Source: an uncultured Bacteroidales bacterium (GTDB lineage Bacteria > Bacteroidota > Bacteroidia > Bacteroidales > FEN-979). From it: a stretch of DNA of 64,000 bases. The position numbers and the translations under genes are program-made. Positions 8,873 through 18,133 of this stretch are shown here, piece by piece. The stretch covers positions 124,001 to 188,000 of the forward strand of contig CAIRDP010000063.1 of the NCBI GenBank assembly GCA_903877385.1, written 5' to 3'. The notes under the pieces were generated by a model. The model worked only from the letters and a program-made list of their open reading frames with translations, searched no databases and had not been told where the DNA came from. Positions within the stretch are counted from its first letter, which is position 1. Each line of letters begins with the position of its first letter.

Positions 8873-11320
8873 TTAGATCTTCAGGCTGATCCCGAACAGG
8901 TAGTTAACTGGGGCCTGGGGAAAATACCCGTTGCTTTCATAATAGGATCCTGATTGAAGGTAGGGGTAAACCCAGGCATTGGACTCGTATTTTTCACTGA
9001 AAATATTGCTGATGGTCATTGAGAATGAAATCTCTTTCATCCATTCCGGGTGTACTGCAAAAGAAGCTCCAAGCCCATTGATAAAATAGTCGTGCAGGGA
9101 CCGCCCTTTGTTTGATGTGTTATCGATATATTGCATGCCCACATACCTGGAGTTCCATGAAACACTCAGGTTTTTGATGGGTTTATAGGTAAGTGTGCCT
9201 GCAAATACGATATCGGGGGAAAATGAGAGGACAGTTTTGCCGAGGCTGGTCGCTTGCTGTCCTTTGAAGTTCCAGGCCGAGTCATATTGATCGATGTACT
9301 GGGTAAAATCTTTGATCTTGTTCTGGCTGAAGGCAGCAGCCAGGTCAAGATGCAGCTGCTGTAACAAATCAATGCCGGCCGAAATTTCGATGCCCAGGCG
9401 GTAGGAGTGGGGTACATTGACCATAATGGCTTCCCCAACAGAATTGATCTCGCCTGTTAACACAAGCTGGTTGCTGTAATCCATGTAAAACAGGTTGGCA
9501 TTGGCGGTAAACCACTTGTACCTGGCGGTATATCCAAGCTCGTAATCGTACAGTCTTTCGGAAGCGGGCATGCGGTTTGTGTCGGCATCCTTGTAATTGT
9601 CCCGGCTTGGTTCCCGGTTGCCCACCGCGAATGAAAAGTAAGCCTGGTGGTGAGGGTTAAAAGCAAAGGATAAACCGAGTTTGGGATTGAAGAAATTAAA
9701 AATATGAGACTGGTCCAGGGTTCTCAGGTCTTCTATGGTACCGCTGAGTTTGTAGTTCACATAGCGATACTGAATGTCGGCAAACAAACTGAGTTTCTTC
9801 CACAGGGTATAATTGATCTTTAGGAAAATGTCGAAATCTTTTTTAATCCCTCGGCCGTCGTACCAGTTCCAGGAATTCGTGCTGGTGGATGCATACTGCG
9901 CCCAGATTACCTTCCCGAAGGAATCTCCCGAATACCGGCTCCAGGCTCCGCCTACGATAACATTAAGACGGTCATCGGGCTTGTAATTACTGGAGAATGT
10001 AAATCCGCAGAGATCATTGTCAAGCCATTTACGGTTGACCAGGTTTGTTGAATCAATGACTGCTCCTCCTATTATCACGTTGGGAAGCCCGTAGCCTGAA
10101 AAGAAAGCATTCTGTTCGAAACTTTCATAATACCCGTTCCCCTTGGTATAGTGGACTGCAAGGTTAATATCCCAGCCTTTCATAAGCCGCTGTGAGAAGA
10201 TGGCCTGGAAATGGGTTTGAACATAATTATCGGTCTCGTTGCTGTAATATTGTATATTCCCGTTCTGGTCGTAATACAGACCCATGGGGTTGAACCTGCG
10301 GTTTGTTTCCAGGGAATCCTTTGGCACTCCGCCCCAGGCCTGGTATGTTTTTTCGGTCCCCGAAAAAAGTATGATCCTCAGGGTTGTCCTGCTGCCATAA
10401 TACCCTCCCGAAAGGTACCAGGAGCGCAGATCCGAAAAAGCCCTGTCGATATAACCATCGGAATGAATATAGGAGAACCGCCCGTCGAAGCTGAGATGGT
10501 TGGCCAGAAGGCCTGTGCCGAACCTGAGGGTCGATTTGAATGTTTTGAACGACCCTGCCGAAACATCCAGTTCCCCGTAAGGATCGGGATTGAGTTTTGT
10601 TGTCTGTATGTTGATGGAAGCCCCAAAAGCACCGGCTCCGTTAGTGGAAGTTCCTACTCCTCTCTGGATCTGTATGTTGTCGGAAGAGGAAGCGATATCG
10701 GGGAGGTCAACAAACCATACTCCCTGGGATTCGGGATCATTCTGTGGAATCCCGTTGATTGTGACGTTGATCCTGGTGAGATCGGTACCCCGGATATTGA
10801 TGCCTGTATATCCTATGCCGGTTCCGGCGTCAGAAGTGACCACGGTGGATGGTGTATTCTGGACCAGGTAGGGCATATCCTTGCCCATGTTCTCCACCTG
10901 GATCTGCTTTGCCGTGATATCGGTAAATGCCATGGGATATTTTTCCTGCGCCCGGGTGGCTGTCACATTCACCTCTTCGCCCAGTATTGCCGCGGGTTCC
11001 ATCCCTATGCTGATATTGGTGTCGGTTTGCAGTTTCAACAGCTGCTTTATGGTTGCATACCCCATATATGAAACACGAAGGGTATATGTGGCTGCTTTGA
11101 TGTTTGAAATGGTAAAATTCCCATTTCCTCCGCTGACGGCATTTTTCCCGCTTTTTTCGAGGATGATATTCGCCCCTTCAAGGGACCTGCCGTCCTGTTT
11201 GTCAATGATCGTCCCGACCAGCCTTACCTGGGCATAATTTGTTGCGGCAAATAATAGAAATGCCGTGAATACGCACAGTAACCTGGCCGTGTTTTTTCTT
11301 TTGTTTTTTCTCGTCATCAT
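8873..11320 (-). CDS. TonB-dependent receptor, probably for thiamine or a precursor
   Basis: 815 residues. Signal peptide (about 1-30, ending TNYA), a CarboxypepD_reg-like beta-sandwich (31-115: RLVGTIIDKQDGRSLEGANI), a plug domain (about 120-235, with NIRGTDLTRINVTINGIPQN), then a 22-strand-type barrel ending in the aromatic-rich VNYLFGISLKI. It imports a ligand across the outer membrane using TonB energy. The substrate is suggested only by the TPP riboswitch directly upstream on the same strand, which puts the gene in the thiamine regulon. No pnuT or thiamine kinase gene follows; smpB is next. Confidence 0.9.
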   Translation of the reverse strand: MMTRKNKRKNTARLLCVFTAFLLFAATNYAQVRLVGTIIDKQDGRSLEGANIILEKSGKNAVSGGNGNFTISNIKAATYTLRVSYMGYATIKQLLKLQTDTNISIGMEPAAILGEEVNVTATRAQEKYPMAFTDITAKQIQVENMGKDMPYLVQNTPSTVVTSDAGTGIGYTGINIRGTDLTRINVTINGIPQNDPESQGVWFVDLPDIASSSDNIQIQRGVGTSTNGAGAFGASINIQTTKLNPDPYGELDVSAGSFKTFKSTLRFGTGLLANHLSFDGRFSYIHSDGYIDRAFSDLRSWYLSGGYYGSRTTLRIILFSGTEKTYQAWGGVPKDSLETNRRFNPMGLYYDQNGNIQYYSNETDNYVQTHFQAIFSQRLMKGWDINLAVHYTKGNGYYESFEQNAFFSGYGLPNVIIGGAVIDSTNLVNRKWLDNDLCGFTFSSNYKPDDRLNVIVGGAWSRYSGDSFGKVIWAQYASTSTNSWNWYDGRGIKKDFDIFLKINYTLWKKLSLFADIQYRYVNYKLSGTIEDLRTLDQSHIFNFFNPKLGLSFAFNPHHQAYFSFAVGNREPSRDNYKDADTNRMPASERLYDYELGYTARYKWFTANANLFYMDYSNQLVLTGEINSVGEAIMVNVPHSYRLGIEISAGIDLLQQLHLDLAAAFSQNKIKDFTQYIDQYDSAWNFKGQQATSLGKTVLSFSPDIVFAGTLTYKPIKNLSVSWNSRYVGMQYIDNTSNKGRSLHDYFINGLGASFAVHPEWMKEISFSMTISNIFSEKYESNAWVYPYLQSGSYYESNGYFPQAPVNYLFGISLKI

Positions 11321-11385
11321 AAGTTATACGTTTAAATGCTAAACTGATAACTTACAACAGAGGCATGCTTTAAAGTGATACTCTT

Positions 11386-11460
11386 GTCCCTACGCCGGCA
11401 TTATCCGGATCAGGTTCAGAGGGTATGATCTCAGCCCGTATTTTAAGGCACCCCTATTGG
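11386..11460 (-). promoter_or_regulatory. TPP riboswitch (THI element)
   Basis: Read on the minus strand, the conserved parts appear in order: GGGGTGCC, GGGCTGAGAT, ACCCTCTGAACCTGATCC, GGATAATGCCGGCGTAGGGA. This is the classic thi-box aptamer. It sits 66 bp upstream of the TonB receptor start. A TAnnTTTG box (minus strand TATCTTTG, 11471-11478) lies just upstream, so the aptamer would be almost at the 5' end of the transcript. Expected to switch the receptor off when thiamine pyrophosphate is abundant. Confidence 0.96.
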
Positions 11461-11470
11461 AAAGTTGAAA

Positions 11471-11478
11471 CAAAGATA
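11471..11478 (-). promoter_or_regulatory. -7 box for the TonB receptor/TPP riboswitch transcript
   Basis: Minus-strand TATCTTTG fits TAnnTTTG. Predicted transcription start is near 11464, a few nucleotides before the aptamer. No good TTG at 19-nt spacing was found. Confidence 0.55.
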
Positions 11479-11550
11479 AGGCATTTTGATGTACAATATA
11501 CCATGTATAATGCACCAATAATTTCGTTATTTTGCTAATTCGCTACTTTG

Positions 11551-11558
11551 TATATTTG
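11551..11558 (+). promoter_or_regulatory. -7 box of aroQ
   Basis: TATATTTG (TAnnTTTG) ends only 5 bp before the aroQ ATG, so the mRNA may be leaderless or nearly so. A TTTG at 11531-11534 could be the -33 element at non-ideal spacing. Confidence 0.45.
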
Positions 11559-11563
11559 CTGTT

Positions 11564-11986
11564 ATGAAAAAAATCCTCATTATCAACGGGCCTAACCTCA
11601 ACCTGCTTGGGAAGCGCGAAACAGCGGTGTATGGCGAAAAAAAGTTCGAAGACTATCTTAAATCGCTTAAAACCGTATTCCCTGGTACAGGAATCAGTTA
11701 CTTCCAGAGTAATATTGAAGGCGAAATTATCGATGCCTTGCAAAAAGCCGCAGGAAAATACACGGGCATTATTCTGAATGCAGGCGGATATACCCATACT
11801 TCGGTCGCGATAGGGGATACCGTGAGAGCGATCGACACTCCTGTGATCGAAGTGCATATTTCCAATGTGTTTTCCAGGGAAGAATTCAGGCATATATCGT
11901 ATATAGCCCCGGCGGCAAAAGGTGTGATAGCTGGTTTCGGCCTGGATTCCTACAGGCTGGCGATGGAAAGTCTTTTGTACGCTTAA
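11564..11986 (+). CDS. aroQ: 3-dehydroquinate dehydratase, type II
   Basis: 140 residues, usual length for the dodecameric type II enzyme. It converts 3-dehydroquinate to 3-dehydroshikimate in the shikimate pathway (cytoplasm). Motifs: IINGPNLNLLGKRE (start of the active-site loop), FQSNIEGEIIDAL, LNAGGYTHTSVAIGDTV, and VIEVHISNVFSREEFRH with the catalytic His (HISN). The last 14 or so codons are part of a 51-bp tandem duplication whose second copy lies after the stop codon. Confidence 0.97.
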   Translation: MKKILIINGPNLNLLGKRETAVYGEKKFEDYLKSLKTVFPGTGISYFQSNIEGEIIDALQKAAGKYTGIILNAGGYTHTSVAIGDTVRAIDTPVIEVHISNVFSREEFRHISYIAPAAKGVIAGFGLDSYRLAMESLLYA

Positions 11987-12045
11987 TTTTTATTGGATTC
12001 CTGCAGGCTGGCGATGGAAAGTCTGCCGTATACTTAATTTTTAAA
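11944..12045. repeat. 51-bp tandem duplication of the aroQ 3' end
   Basis: 11944-11994 and 11995-12045 are the same segment repeated with about nine differences (both begin GGATTCCT and contain CAGGCTGGCGATGGAAAGTC). Copy 1 encodes the aroQ C-terminus and stop. Copy 2 is downstream and contains, on the other strand, the stop codon of the glycosyltransferase (12034-12036). Confidence 0.9.
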
Positions 12046-13053
12046 CCGCGCAGGTTTCAGTTGTGAGAATTTCCTTTTGCGCAGAATGAAATAATCGAAT
12101 ACCAGGCTCCCTTTGTAAATGTTTTTTACCGAACCCTGTTTGATGGATACTCTTTTTTGCCTGGTTGTTGAAAGGGAACGGTAGAAACTGAAATGAGCCC
12201 TGGCAACAGCCCAGAAATCCTTGAAACCTGCCTGCACCAGGAATTTCATGGCTGCAATCCCGTCGAGCAGCAGTCTTACTGCAAACACCCTGATAAGCCA
12301 GGAATCGGGAAGGTTTTTATAAAGGAGGATGAAGTTATTCCTGAAATTAAGGTAGGTCTTTCTCCAGGAAATTTTCGGCAGAGTCCCCCCCCCGATATGG
12401 AAAACAGTGGAATCGGGACAATACATGATCTTGTATCCTGCATTGTTCAACCTCCAGCAAAAATCAATTTCTTCCATATGGGCGAAGAAGTCCTCATCAA
12501 ATCCGCCCATCTCATGATACAGCTTTGATCTCACAAATAAACAGGCTCCCGATGCCCAGAAGATCTCATGCAGATCGTCGTACTGTCCATGGTCTTCTTC
12601 GATCTGGAGGAACATTCTCCCCCTGCAGAAAGGATAACCGTATTTATCTATGAACCCCCCGGCTGCTCCTGCATATTCGAATTTCTTGGGTTCAAGATAG
12701 GAACGGATCTTAGGCTGGCAGGCTCCTATGGAAGGATCCTTTTCCATAATATCAATAACCGGCCTTATCCAGTTCTCGGTGACCTCGATATCGGAGTTCA
12801 GTAAAACATAATACTCGGCTTCGACCTGTTGCAACGCAAGGTTATATCCCCTGGCAAACCCGTCGTTTTTGGGGTTCTGTATGATCCGGATCTGGGGGAA
12901 ACTGGTCCTGAGGAAGTCGAGGGAGTCGTCGGTTGAGGCATTGTCAGCAACAATAACACCTGTGTCTGGTTCAATATGCTGAATCAGGGCCGGAAGGAAT
13001 TTTTCCAGGAATTTTTTCCCGTTCCAGTTAAGTATTACTACTGCGACTTGCAC
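12034..13053 (-). CDS. Glycosyltransferase family 2
   Basis: 339 residues. GT-A fold: VAVVILNWNGKKFLEKFLPAL at the N-terminus, VIVADNASTDDSLDFL nucleotide-sugar site, and YYVLLNSDIEVTENW with the acidic metal-binding region. It continues with WASGACLFVRSKLYHEMGGF and DEDFFAHMEEIDFCWRL (catalytic-base region) typical of rhamnosyl- or surface-polysaccharide-type GT2 enzymes. It probably adds a sugar to a cell-surface glycan in the cytoplasm. Its stop codon sits in the second copy of the aroQ-end duplication. Convergent with aroQ. Confidence 0.9.
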   Translation of the reverse strand: MQVAVVILNWNGKKFLEKFLPALIQHIEPDTGVIVADNASTDDSLDFLRTSFPQIRIIQNPKNDGFARGYNLALQQVEAEYYVLLNSDIEVTENWIRPVIDIMEKDPSIGACQPKIRSYLEPKKFEYAGAAGGFIDKYGYPFCRGRMFLQIEEDHGQYDDLHEIFWASGACLFVRSKLYHEMGGFDEDFFAHMEEIDFCWRLNNAGYKIMYCPDSTVFHIGGGTLPKISWRKTYLNFRNNFILLYKNLPDSWLIRVFAVRLLLDGIAAMKFLVQAGFKDFWAVARAHFSFYRSLSTTRQKRVSIKQGSVKNIYKGSLVFDYFILRKRKFSQLKPARFKN

Positions 13054-13144
13054 TTTTTTAAGAAAAATCAGGAGTTATTGAAGACTCAAAAGTAAGAATA
13101 AATCCTTTGCGGATTAAAGAAAAGACGGGCTGTAACGATTCCTG

Positions 13145-14623
13145 TCAGAGGTTAGTTGTGGGTAAGTCCCATGAATCTTCGGAGAAATCGCCCCAAACAT
13201 TGACCACCTGGGATTCACTGATGTCGATAGGTGAAGAAACCTTGTTCCTTAAAAATACCTTCCAGGTAGGTTCGTATTGTTCACCAATTGCGTCGGAATG
13301 CAGGAGGATGAAATCCGCAGTGACCATATCAGGGGAATAGAATACGAATTTTTTGTTTCTCTGGCTGTTGTTAAGCGTATAATACTGCCATATCTCGTAA
13401 GGATAGGTATTGGGTTCGGCGTAATGTGCATCCCTGGCGTTGGGAGGGCCGTATTGAAGGAATACACGTCCCCTGTCAGTTTCATATCCTTTCTTGATCT
13501 TGGTGGCGAAGTTTGCCTGGGTAATTTTAACCTGCATATTGTAACCCAGCCATGCTTTCTCAGGTTCTGTTGAACTTCTCTGGTACCAGAATACATAGAA
13601 ATATCTTTGCAGGGTGGGAAGATCAGATTTTTTTAGCTGGAAACGGATGAAATCCTTTTCATACCCTGTAGAAACCGGATACGTGCTGCGGATGAACTCC
13701 TTTAGGGAATCGGCATTGGTGATCTTTTCGGCAAATGTTCCCTTAATTTCGGTGGAAGCAATCTGAGTGAGTGAAAACGCGGCATTCGGATTAGTCCTCT
13801 GGAAGAACACCTTTTTAGATAAAATGACTTCATTGTTTGAATTCCTGGCTTCGATTACGAGATTGTAGTTGCCGGTGGCAAGGTCCCTGATATTGATATC
13901 GGCCAGCAGTACATTCACTGGTTTGGGGGTTTCTTTCCTGGACTTGGCGAATTCGTTAAGTTTCAGGTTGTTTTCAAAACATTCGATGTAATACGAAACA
14001 AGGAACATCTGGCCTTTAGGAATTACTTTATCAAGGCTGTACATTTCAGTGTAAAAGCCAAGTTTTGCCTCTGGCCCGGTGTAGAAATTATAGATGTTGG
14101 GAATGAGGTTGTAGCCGCTCTTCGACAGTTCGGTCGGTTTATCGGCCCTGGCATAGCTTTTGATCATCTCAACACCCGACATGGATGGTTTGTCGGCGGG
14201 AAAATCAATTCCGATAACCTGGGTGTAAGGCATGGCCTGGGCACTCTTGTTCTTGTCGGTAAGCTGTATCTCGAAGTTATAGGTCCCGTTGGCAACCTGG
14301 AACCTTTGCTGATCGATGAACTGAAAATTCAGATTGATTGTATCGGCGATCTCATTGCTGTTCAGCTCATATTTTTTATAGGCCTTGATGTCATTTTTAT
14401 CTTTAAATGTCATGAGGACGTTAACGGTGGCTTTGTATTTACCGTCATCCTGTTTGATCCATTTTACGCTGTTCCCTGCGATACTCAGATAGGTCTCAAC
14501 ATAGGGTCCTTCGGGTGAGTTGAACGTAGCGTAGGTGAGATATGCCCAGAGGTTTTTAGCCGAGACGGATGACCCAGACAGTATAAAAGCGGAAAGGATC
14601 AAAAAAAAAGAAGTTTTCTTCAT
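13145..14623 (-). CDS. GWxTD domain-containing exported protein
   Basis: 492 residues. I chose ATG 14623 over the upstream ATG at 14704 because it starts a clear signal peptide (KKTSFFLILSAFILSGSSVSA) and has AGGTAAT in front. The C-terminal third (about 335-490) has the GWxTD-domain pattern: KKGYETDRGRVFLQYGPP followed by YPYEIWQYY and FVFYSPD. Members are common in Bacteroidota and of unknown function; the N-terminal half looks like beta-rich envelope protein. Acts outside the cytoplasm. No operon partner: 91 bp upstream of the GT2 start, on the same strand. Confidence 0.85.
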   Translation of the reverse strand: MKKTSFFLILSAFILSGSSVSAKNLWAYLTYATFNSPEGPYVETYLSIAGNSVKWIKQDDGKYKATVNVLMTFKDKNDIKAYKKYELNSNEIADTINLNFQFIDQQRFQVANGTYNFEIQLTDKNKSAQAMPYTQVIGIDFPADKPSMSGVEMIKSYARADKPTELSKSGYNLIPNIYNFYTGPEAKLGFYTEMYSLDKVIPKGQMFLVSYYIECFENNLKLNEFAKSRKETPKPVNVLLADINIRDLATGNYNLVIEARNSNNEVILSKKVFFQRTNPNAAFSLTQIASTEIKGTFAEKITNADSLKEFIRSTYPVSTGYEKDFIRFQLKKSDLPTLQRYFYVFWYQRSSTEPEKAWLGYNMQVKITQANFATKIKKGYETDRGRVFLQYGPPNARDAHYAEPNTYPYEIWQYYTLNNSQRNKKFVFYSPDMVTADFILLHSDAIGEQYEPTWKVFLRNKVSSPIDISESQVVNVWGDFSEDSWDLPTTNL

Positions 14624-14787
14624 ATTACCTGGTTTATGAAAATGTAAACGCTTAAAAAGAATTTTTGTGATGTCAATCACAACTAACTTATGCAAATTTA
14701 CCAATTACCGGCTGGTTTTGCAAGAAAATTCGATGAATCCCGCAGAATGAAAGCCAAGCGGAGGTTGTCGCAATGTGTAAGCTGCTT

Positions 14788-14817
14788 TTGCCGGTTCAGA
14801 AAAATAGTTTAATTTTG
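14788..14817 (+). promoter_or_regulatory. Promoter of tRNA-Ser(UGA)
   Basis: TTG at 14788-14790, 19-nt spacer, TAATTTTG at 14810-14817: an exact match to the Bacteroidota promoter consensus, 5 bp before the tRNA. Confidence 0.8.
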
Positions 14818-14822
14818 CCCCC

Positions 14823-14907
14823 GGAGAGATGGCAGAGCGGTCGATTGCGGCGGTCTTGAAAACCGTTGAGGTGCAAGCCTCCGGGGGTTCGAATCCCTCT
14901 CTCTCCG
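14823..14907 (+). tRNA. tRNA-Ser (TGA)
   Basis: Class II tRNA with long variable arm. Acceptor GGAGAGA/TCTCTCC, anticodon loop CTTGAAA (anticodon TGA), T-loop GGTTCGAATCC, discriminator G, no encoded CCA. Confidence 0.96.
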
Positions 14908-14910
14908 CAG

Positions 14911-14957
14911 AAAGCCCTGTATTCAATTGATAAACAATTAAATACAGGGCTTTTTCT
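14911..14957 (+). terminator. Rho-independent terminator after tRNA-Ser(UGA)
   Basis: 13-bp inverted repeat (AAAGCCCTGTATT at 14911-14923 with its complement at 14941-14953) and a T-run. Confidence 0.85.
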
Positions 14958-15017
14958 TTGCCCGTGGCCGGGTTTATAATAATGAAACCTCCAGGGCAGG
15001 GTGGGAATGCGAGAGTC

Positions 15018-17060
15018 CTACCAGATCACGATCTTGAGGGTATCTGCAACGGTACCTTTACATCCGAAAGCCTCCGAAAATTCTTTCATCAGAGGGACCG
15101 TGGCATTGATCCTCCAGCGGGCAGGGGAATGCTCGTTGGTTTGCACCTGGTTGATCAGGCTCTCATTGGTCATATTCTCACGCCACACCTGGGCCCATCC
15201 GAGGAAAAAACGCTGCTGGTAAGTAAACCCGTCGATCTTCTCAGGTGTTTTTTTACCGGCCAGTGACTTTTCAAGAGCATAATAACCCAGGGTCAATCCG
15301 CCAAGGTCGGCGATGTTTTCACCCAGGGTAAGTTTGCCATTGATCTTGAAACCCTTGGTTACTTCGATGGAACTGAAATAATCTTCGAGTTTCTTACCGA
15401 GGGCGATGAAATTCTTGGAATCTTCAGGGGTCCACCAGTTACTCAGGTTCCCGTTCCCGTCGTACTGTGCTCCCTGGTCGTCGAAGCCGTGAGTCATCTC
15501 GTGGCCAATAACCCCTATGATGGCGCCATAGTTGATGGCATCATCGGCATCGGGGTTGAAAAACGGGGGCTGCAGGATGGCTGCAGGGAATACGATTTCG
15601 TTATTAGTGGGATTGTTGTATGCATTGATCGTTTGAGGGGTCATATCCCATTCCTTTTTATCAACCGGTTTCCCTGCTTTGGAGATCATGTCGTGATGTT
15701 CCCATAAAGCGATATTCATACTGTTCTCAACCAGTTTGTCATTTTGGATGTCAATGCTCGAATAATCCTTCCATGTGTCGGGATAACCTATCTTCCAGGT
15801 AAAAGCAGCCAGTTTCTTTTTTGCTTTTTCCTTAGTGGGAGCGCTCATCCAGCTTAATTTATCGATACGATCGCGATAAACCGAACGTACATTTTCTATC
15901 ATTTCAACAACTTTCTTCTTGGATGATTCAGGGAAGTATTTTGCCACGTAAAGTTTGCCCAGGGGCATGCCCAGCCTGCGGTTAACACTCATGATGGCAC
16001 GTTCTTCACGGGGACGCTGAGCTTTTACGCCATACATAATCGTGCTGAAGAAATGAAATGATTCTTTATTGAACTGGGTGGGCAATAATCCCGAATAGGT
16101 TAAAAGAACCTGCCAGCGGAAATAGGTCTTCAGGACTTCAAGCGGTGTTGCCTTGATTAGCAGGCCAAGGTTTTTCAAGTAGTTTTTATCCTGGACGATT
16201 ACGGTATCAGTATGTAAACCGTAATTTTTATAATAATCGGCCCAGTTGATGGCAGGAGCCAGTTTCTGAAGTTCCGAGAAAGGGATCTTATTATAGATTT
16301 TAACAGGATCGCGCATCTCGAAATTCTTAAGCTGTATAAGGGCAAGCTTGGTTTCGAAATCAAGTATGGTCTGCCCAGGCGAGCTCACATTCCATCCTGC
16401 CATGGAAAACATCTTGTCGACATGCTTCACAAACTCGGCCCTGATCTTGATCATGGCTGAATCCTTATTCTCATAATAGTTGCGGTCGTGCATTGACAGT
16501 CCGCCTTGTCCCATAAATATAGCATTCATGGAACTGTTACGGTCATCTGCATTAACATACACTCCGAAAGGTCCCGAAATGTTGATTTGCGCCAGTTCTC
16601 CTGCAAGTGCAATAAGTTCCGAAACGTTTTTTGCAGCAAGGACCTTGTCGGTCAGTGGAACAATAGGAGTGATGCCTCGTTTGGCAATGGTTACAGTGTC
16701 AAGATAGGAGCGGTAATACCCCGTAATCAGCTGGGCTTCGCTTCCTTTTGCAGGATTTTCCTGCTTGAGCAGTTCATTGATAATTCCTTTGATCTTAACT
16801 TCCCGGTTCTCTTTATCCAGGACTTCAAATGATCCCCATGCACCTTCGGTTGAAGGAATAGGGTTGTGTTTTTTCCAGTTCCCGTTTGCAAAACCATCGA
16901 AATCAGTGCAAGGCTGTTTCGTTGAATCGATGCCCGATATATCGAAGGCAAGCACCTTTGCTTCGGAACTCTGTGTTTTCTTAATGTTATTACACGAAAT
17001 GGTGAAGAGCATCGCCAACACCGGGAGCGTAATCATCAGAGATACAAGTAGCTTTTTCAT
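15018..17060 (-). CDS. M13 family zinc metallopeptidase (neprilysin/PepO-like)
   Basis: 680 residues, near full family length. Lipoprotein-type signal (LAMLFTISCNN, lipidation Cys near residue 23), a Peptidase_M13_N domain (about 45-420), and a catalytic domain with the zinc motif VIGHEMTHGFDDQG (HExxH), third ligand region ENIADLGGL, and the NAYNNPTNNEIVFPAAILQP substrate-binding stretch. Degrades small peptides in the periplasm or at the cell surface. Stands alone between tRNA-Ser(UGA) and the divergent HisKA-REC gene. Confidence 0.95.
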   Translation of the reverse strand: MKKLLVSLMITLPVLAMLFTISCNNIKKTQSSEAKVLAFDISGIDSTKQPCTDFDGFANGNWKKHNPIPSTEGAWGSFEVLDKENREVKIKGIINELLKQENPAKGSEAQLITGYYRSYLDTVTIAKRGITPIVPLTDKVLAAKNVSELIALAGELAQINISGPFGVYVNADDRNSSMNAIFMGQGGLSMHDRNYYENKDSAMIKIRAEFVKHVDKMFSMAGWNVSSPGQTILDFETKLALIQLKNFEMRDPVKIYNKIPFSELQKLAPAINWADYYKNYGLHTDTVIVQDKNYLKNLGLLIKATPLEVLKTYFRWQVLLTYSGLLPTQFNKESFHFFSTIMYGVKAQRPREERAIMSVNRRLGMPLGKLYVAKYFPESSKKKVVEMIENVRSVYRDRIDKLSWMSAPTKEKAKKKLAAFTWKIGYPDTWKDYSSIDIQNDKLVENSMNIALWEHHDMISKAGKPVDKKEWDMTPQTINAYNNPTNNEIVFPAAILQPPFFNPDADDAINYGAIIGVIGHEMTHGFDDQGAQYDGNGNLSNWWTPEDSKNFIALGKKLEDYFSSIEVTKGFKINGKLTLGENIADLGGLTLGYYALEKSLAGKKTPEKIDGFTYQQRFFLGWAQVWRENMTNESLINQVQTNEHSPARWRINATVPLMKEFSEAFGCKGTVADTLKIVIW

Positions 17061-17248
17061 TCAGTAAATGTTTTTTGCAAAATTAATCGAATTTCTCTAA
17101 GCAAACCTTAAATTCTGTTTGAACTATATCAAACCATTGTGTAATTTGCACTGGACTAAGGGTTAAAAAAAAATATTATGTTTATTCTCAGATTCAGGAA
17201 ACTACGCAGACTTTTTTTTCGTTAATAACCTTTAAGCAATAATATAAA

Positions 17249-18079
17249 ATGAAGAAGGCCAGAAATATGAAAATAATCCAGGCGGTGTTCACTTTTCTTG
17301 AAGCAGTCAATGGTAAGAAGGATATGAAGTCTGTATCGGAATTAATCCGCGTCATGATTGATGAGATCACAGCAGCTGATGACAAGGGAGAAGATGGCAG
17401 CGGGGAGTCAGGGATTTGCTGGTCAAGGCTTGACCACGACCTTCGTTCACCCATGAACGGTATCCTTGGTTTCACAAGCTTACTCCTTGAAGATATCACT
17501 GATCCCGAAATGAAGTGGAAGGCCGGGCAGATTCAGGTCTCAGCTCAAAAACTGATGAAGTTGCTTGAAAGAAATGTTATTTATGGTTATTCACTGCCAT
17601 GTTCTGAAGCAGAATTAAATATAACTGAGCAGGAAGAACCTGCTGAAGCGCCTGCACAGTTGACCCGGCCCTCTGCCAGGAAAAAACCCAGGTCGGGAGG
17701 GAAGAAACTTCCGAATATTCTCATTGTTGAAGATAACATGGTCAACAGCAACCTTCTGCGTCATCATATTAAGAAATACTGTCATGTGTTTTTTTCACAA
17801 ACGGGGAAAGCCGCAATTGAACTTACAAAACGTGAAAAGATCGATGCAATCTTCATGGATATCAACCTTGGACCGGGCATGGACGGAACCCAGGCCATGC
17901 TTGAAATCAGGAAACAACCAGGTCATGAAACCCTACCTATAGTTGCTGTAACCGGCATTGCAGGAAGGGAAGAAAAAGACAAATTCCTGAAGTCAGGATT
18001 CAACGAATTCATTACAAAACCATTTGAGAGAAGGGAGATCTTAGGTATTATAGACAATTTATTTAAGCTTCAGCGATGA
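17249..18079 (+). CDS. HisKA-REC protein lacking an ATPase domain
   Basis: 276 residues. A HisKA-like dimerisation helix with RLDHDLRSPMNGILGFTSLL (His63) is followed by a linker rich in Pro/Ala and then a receiver domain (about 150-273) with NILIVEDNMVNS, phospho-acceptor Asp204 (FMDINLGPGMDG) and the ITKPF lysine motif. There is no HATPase domain, so it cannot autophosphorylate by itself. It may act as a phosphotransfer intermediate, perhaps for the orphan kinases in this window (inference). Soluble. The downstream neighbour is tRNA-Ser(CGA). Confidence 0.85.
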   Translation: MKKARNMKIIQAVFTFLEAVNGKKDMKSVSELIRVMIDEITAADDKGEDGSGESGICWSRLDHDLRSPMNGILGFTSLLLEDITDPEMKWKAGQIQVSAQKLMKLLERNVIYGYSLPCSEAELNITEQEEPAEAPAQLTRPSARKKPRSGGKKLPNILIVEDNMVNSNLLRHHIKKYCHVFFSQTGKAAIELTKREKIDAIFMDINLGPGMDGTQAMLEIRKQPGHETLPIVAVTGIAGREEKDKFLKSGFNEFITKPFERREILGIIDNLFKLQR

Positions 18080-18133
18080 AGGGCAGGCTAAAATAACTCA
18101 AATTATTTCCTATTTTTGCAGCCTCATTTTACC

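Noticed and set aside
10211-11071. 286-residue plus-strand frame inside the TonB receptor gene
   Set aside because: Antisense to a clear TonB plug domain, no start signal, Cys/Gly-rich nonsense composition.
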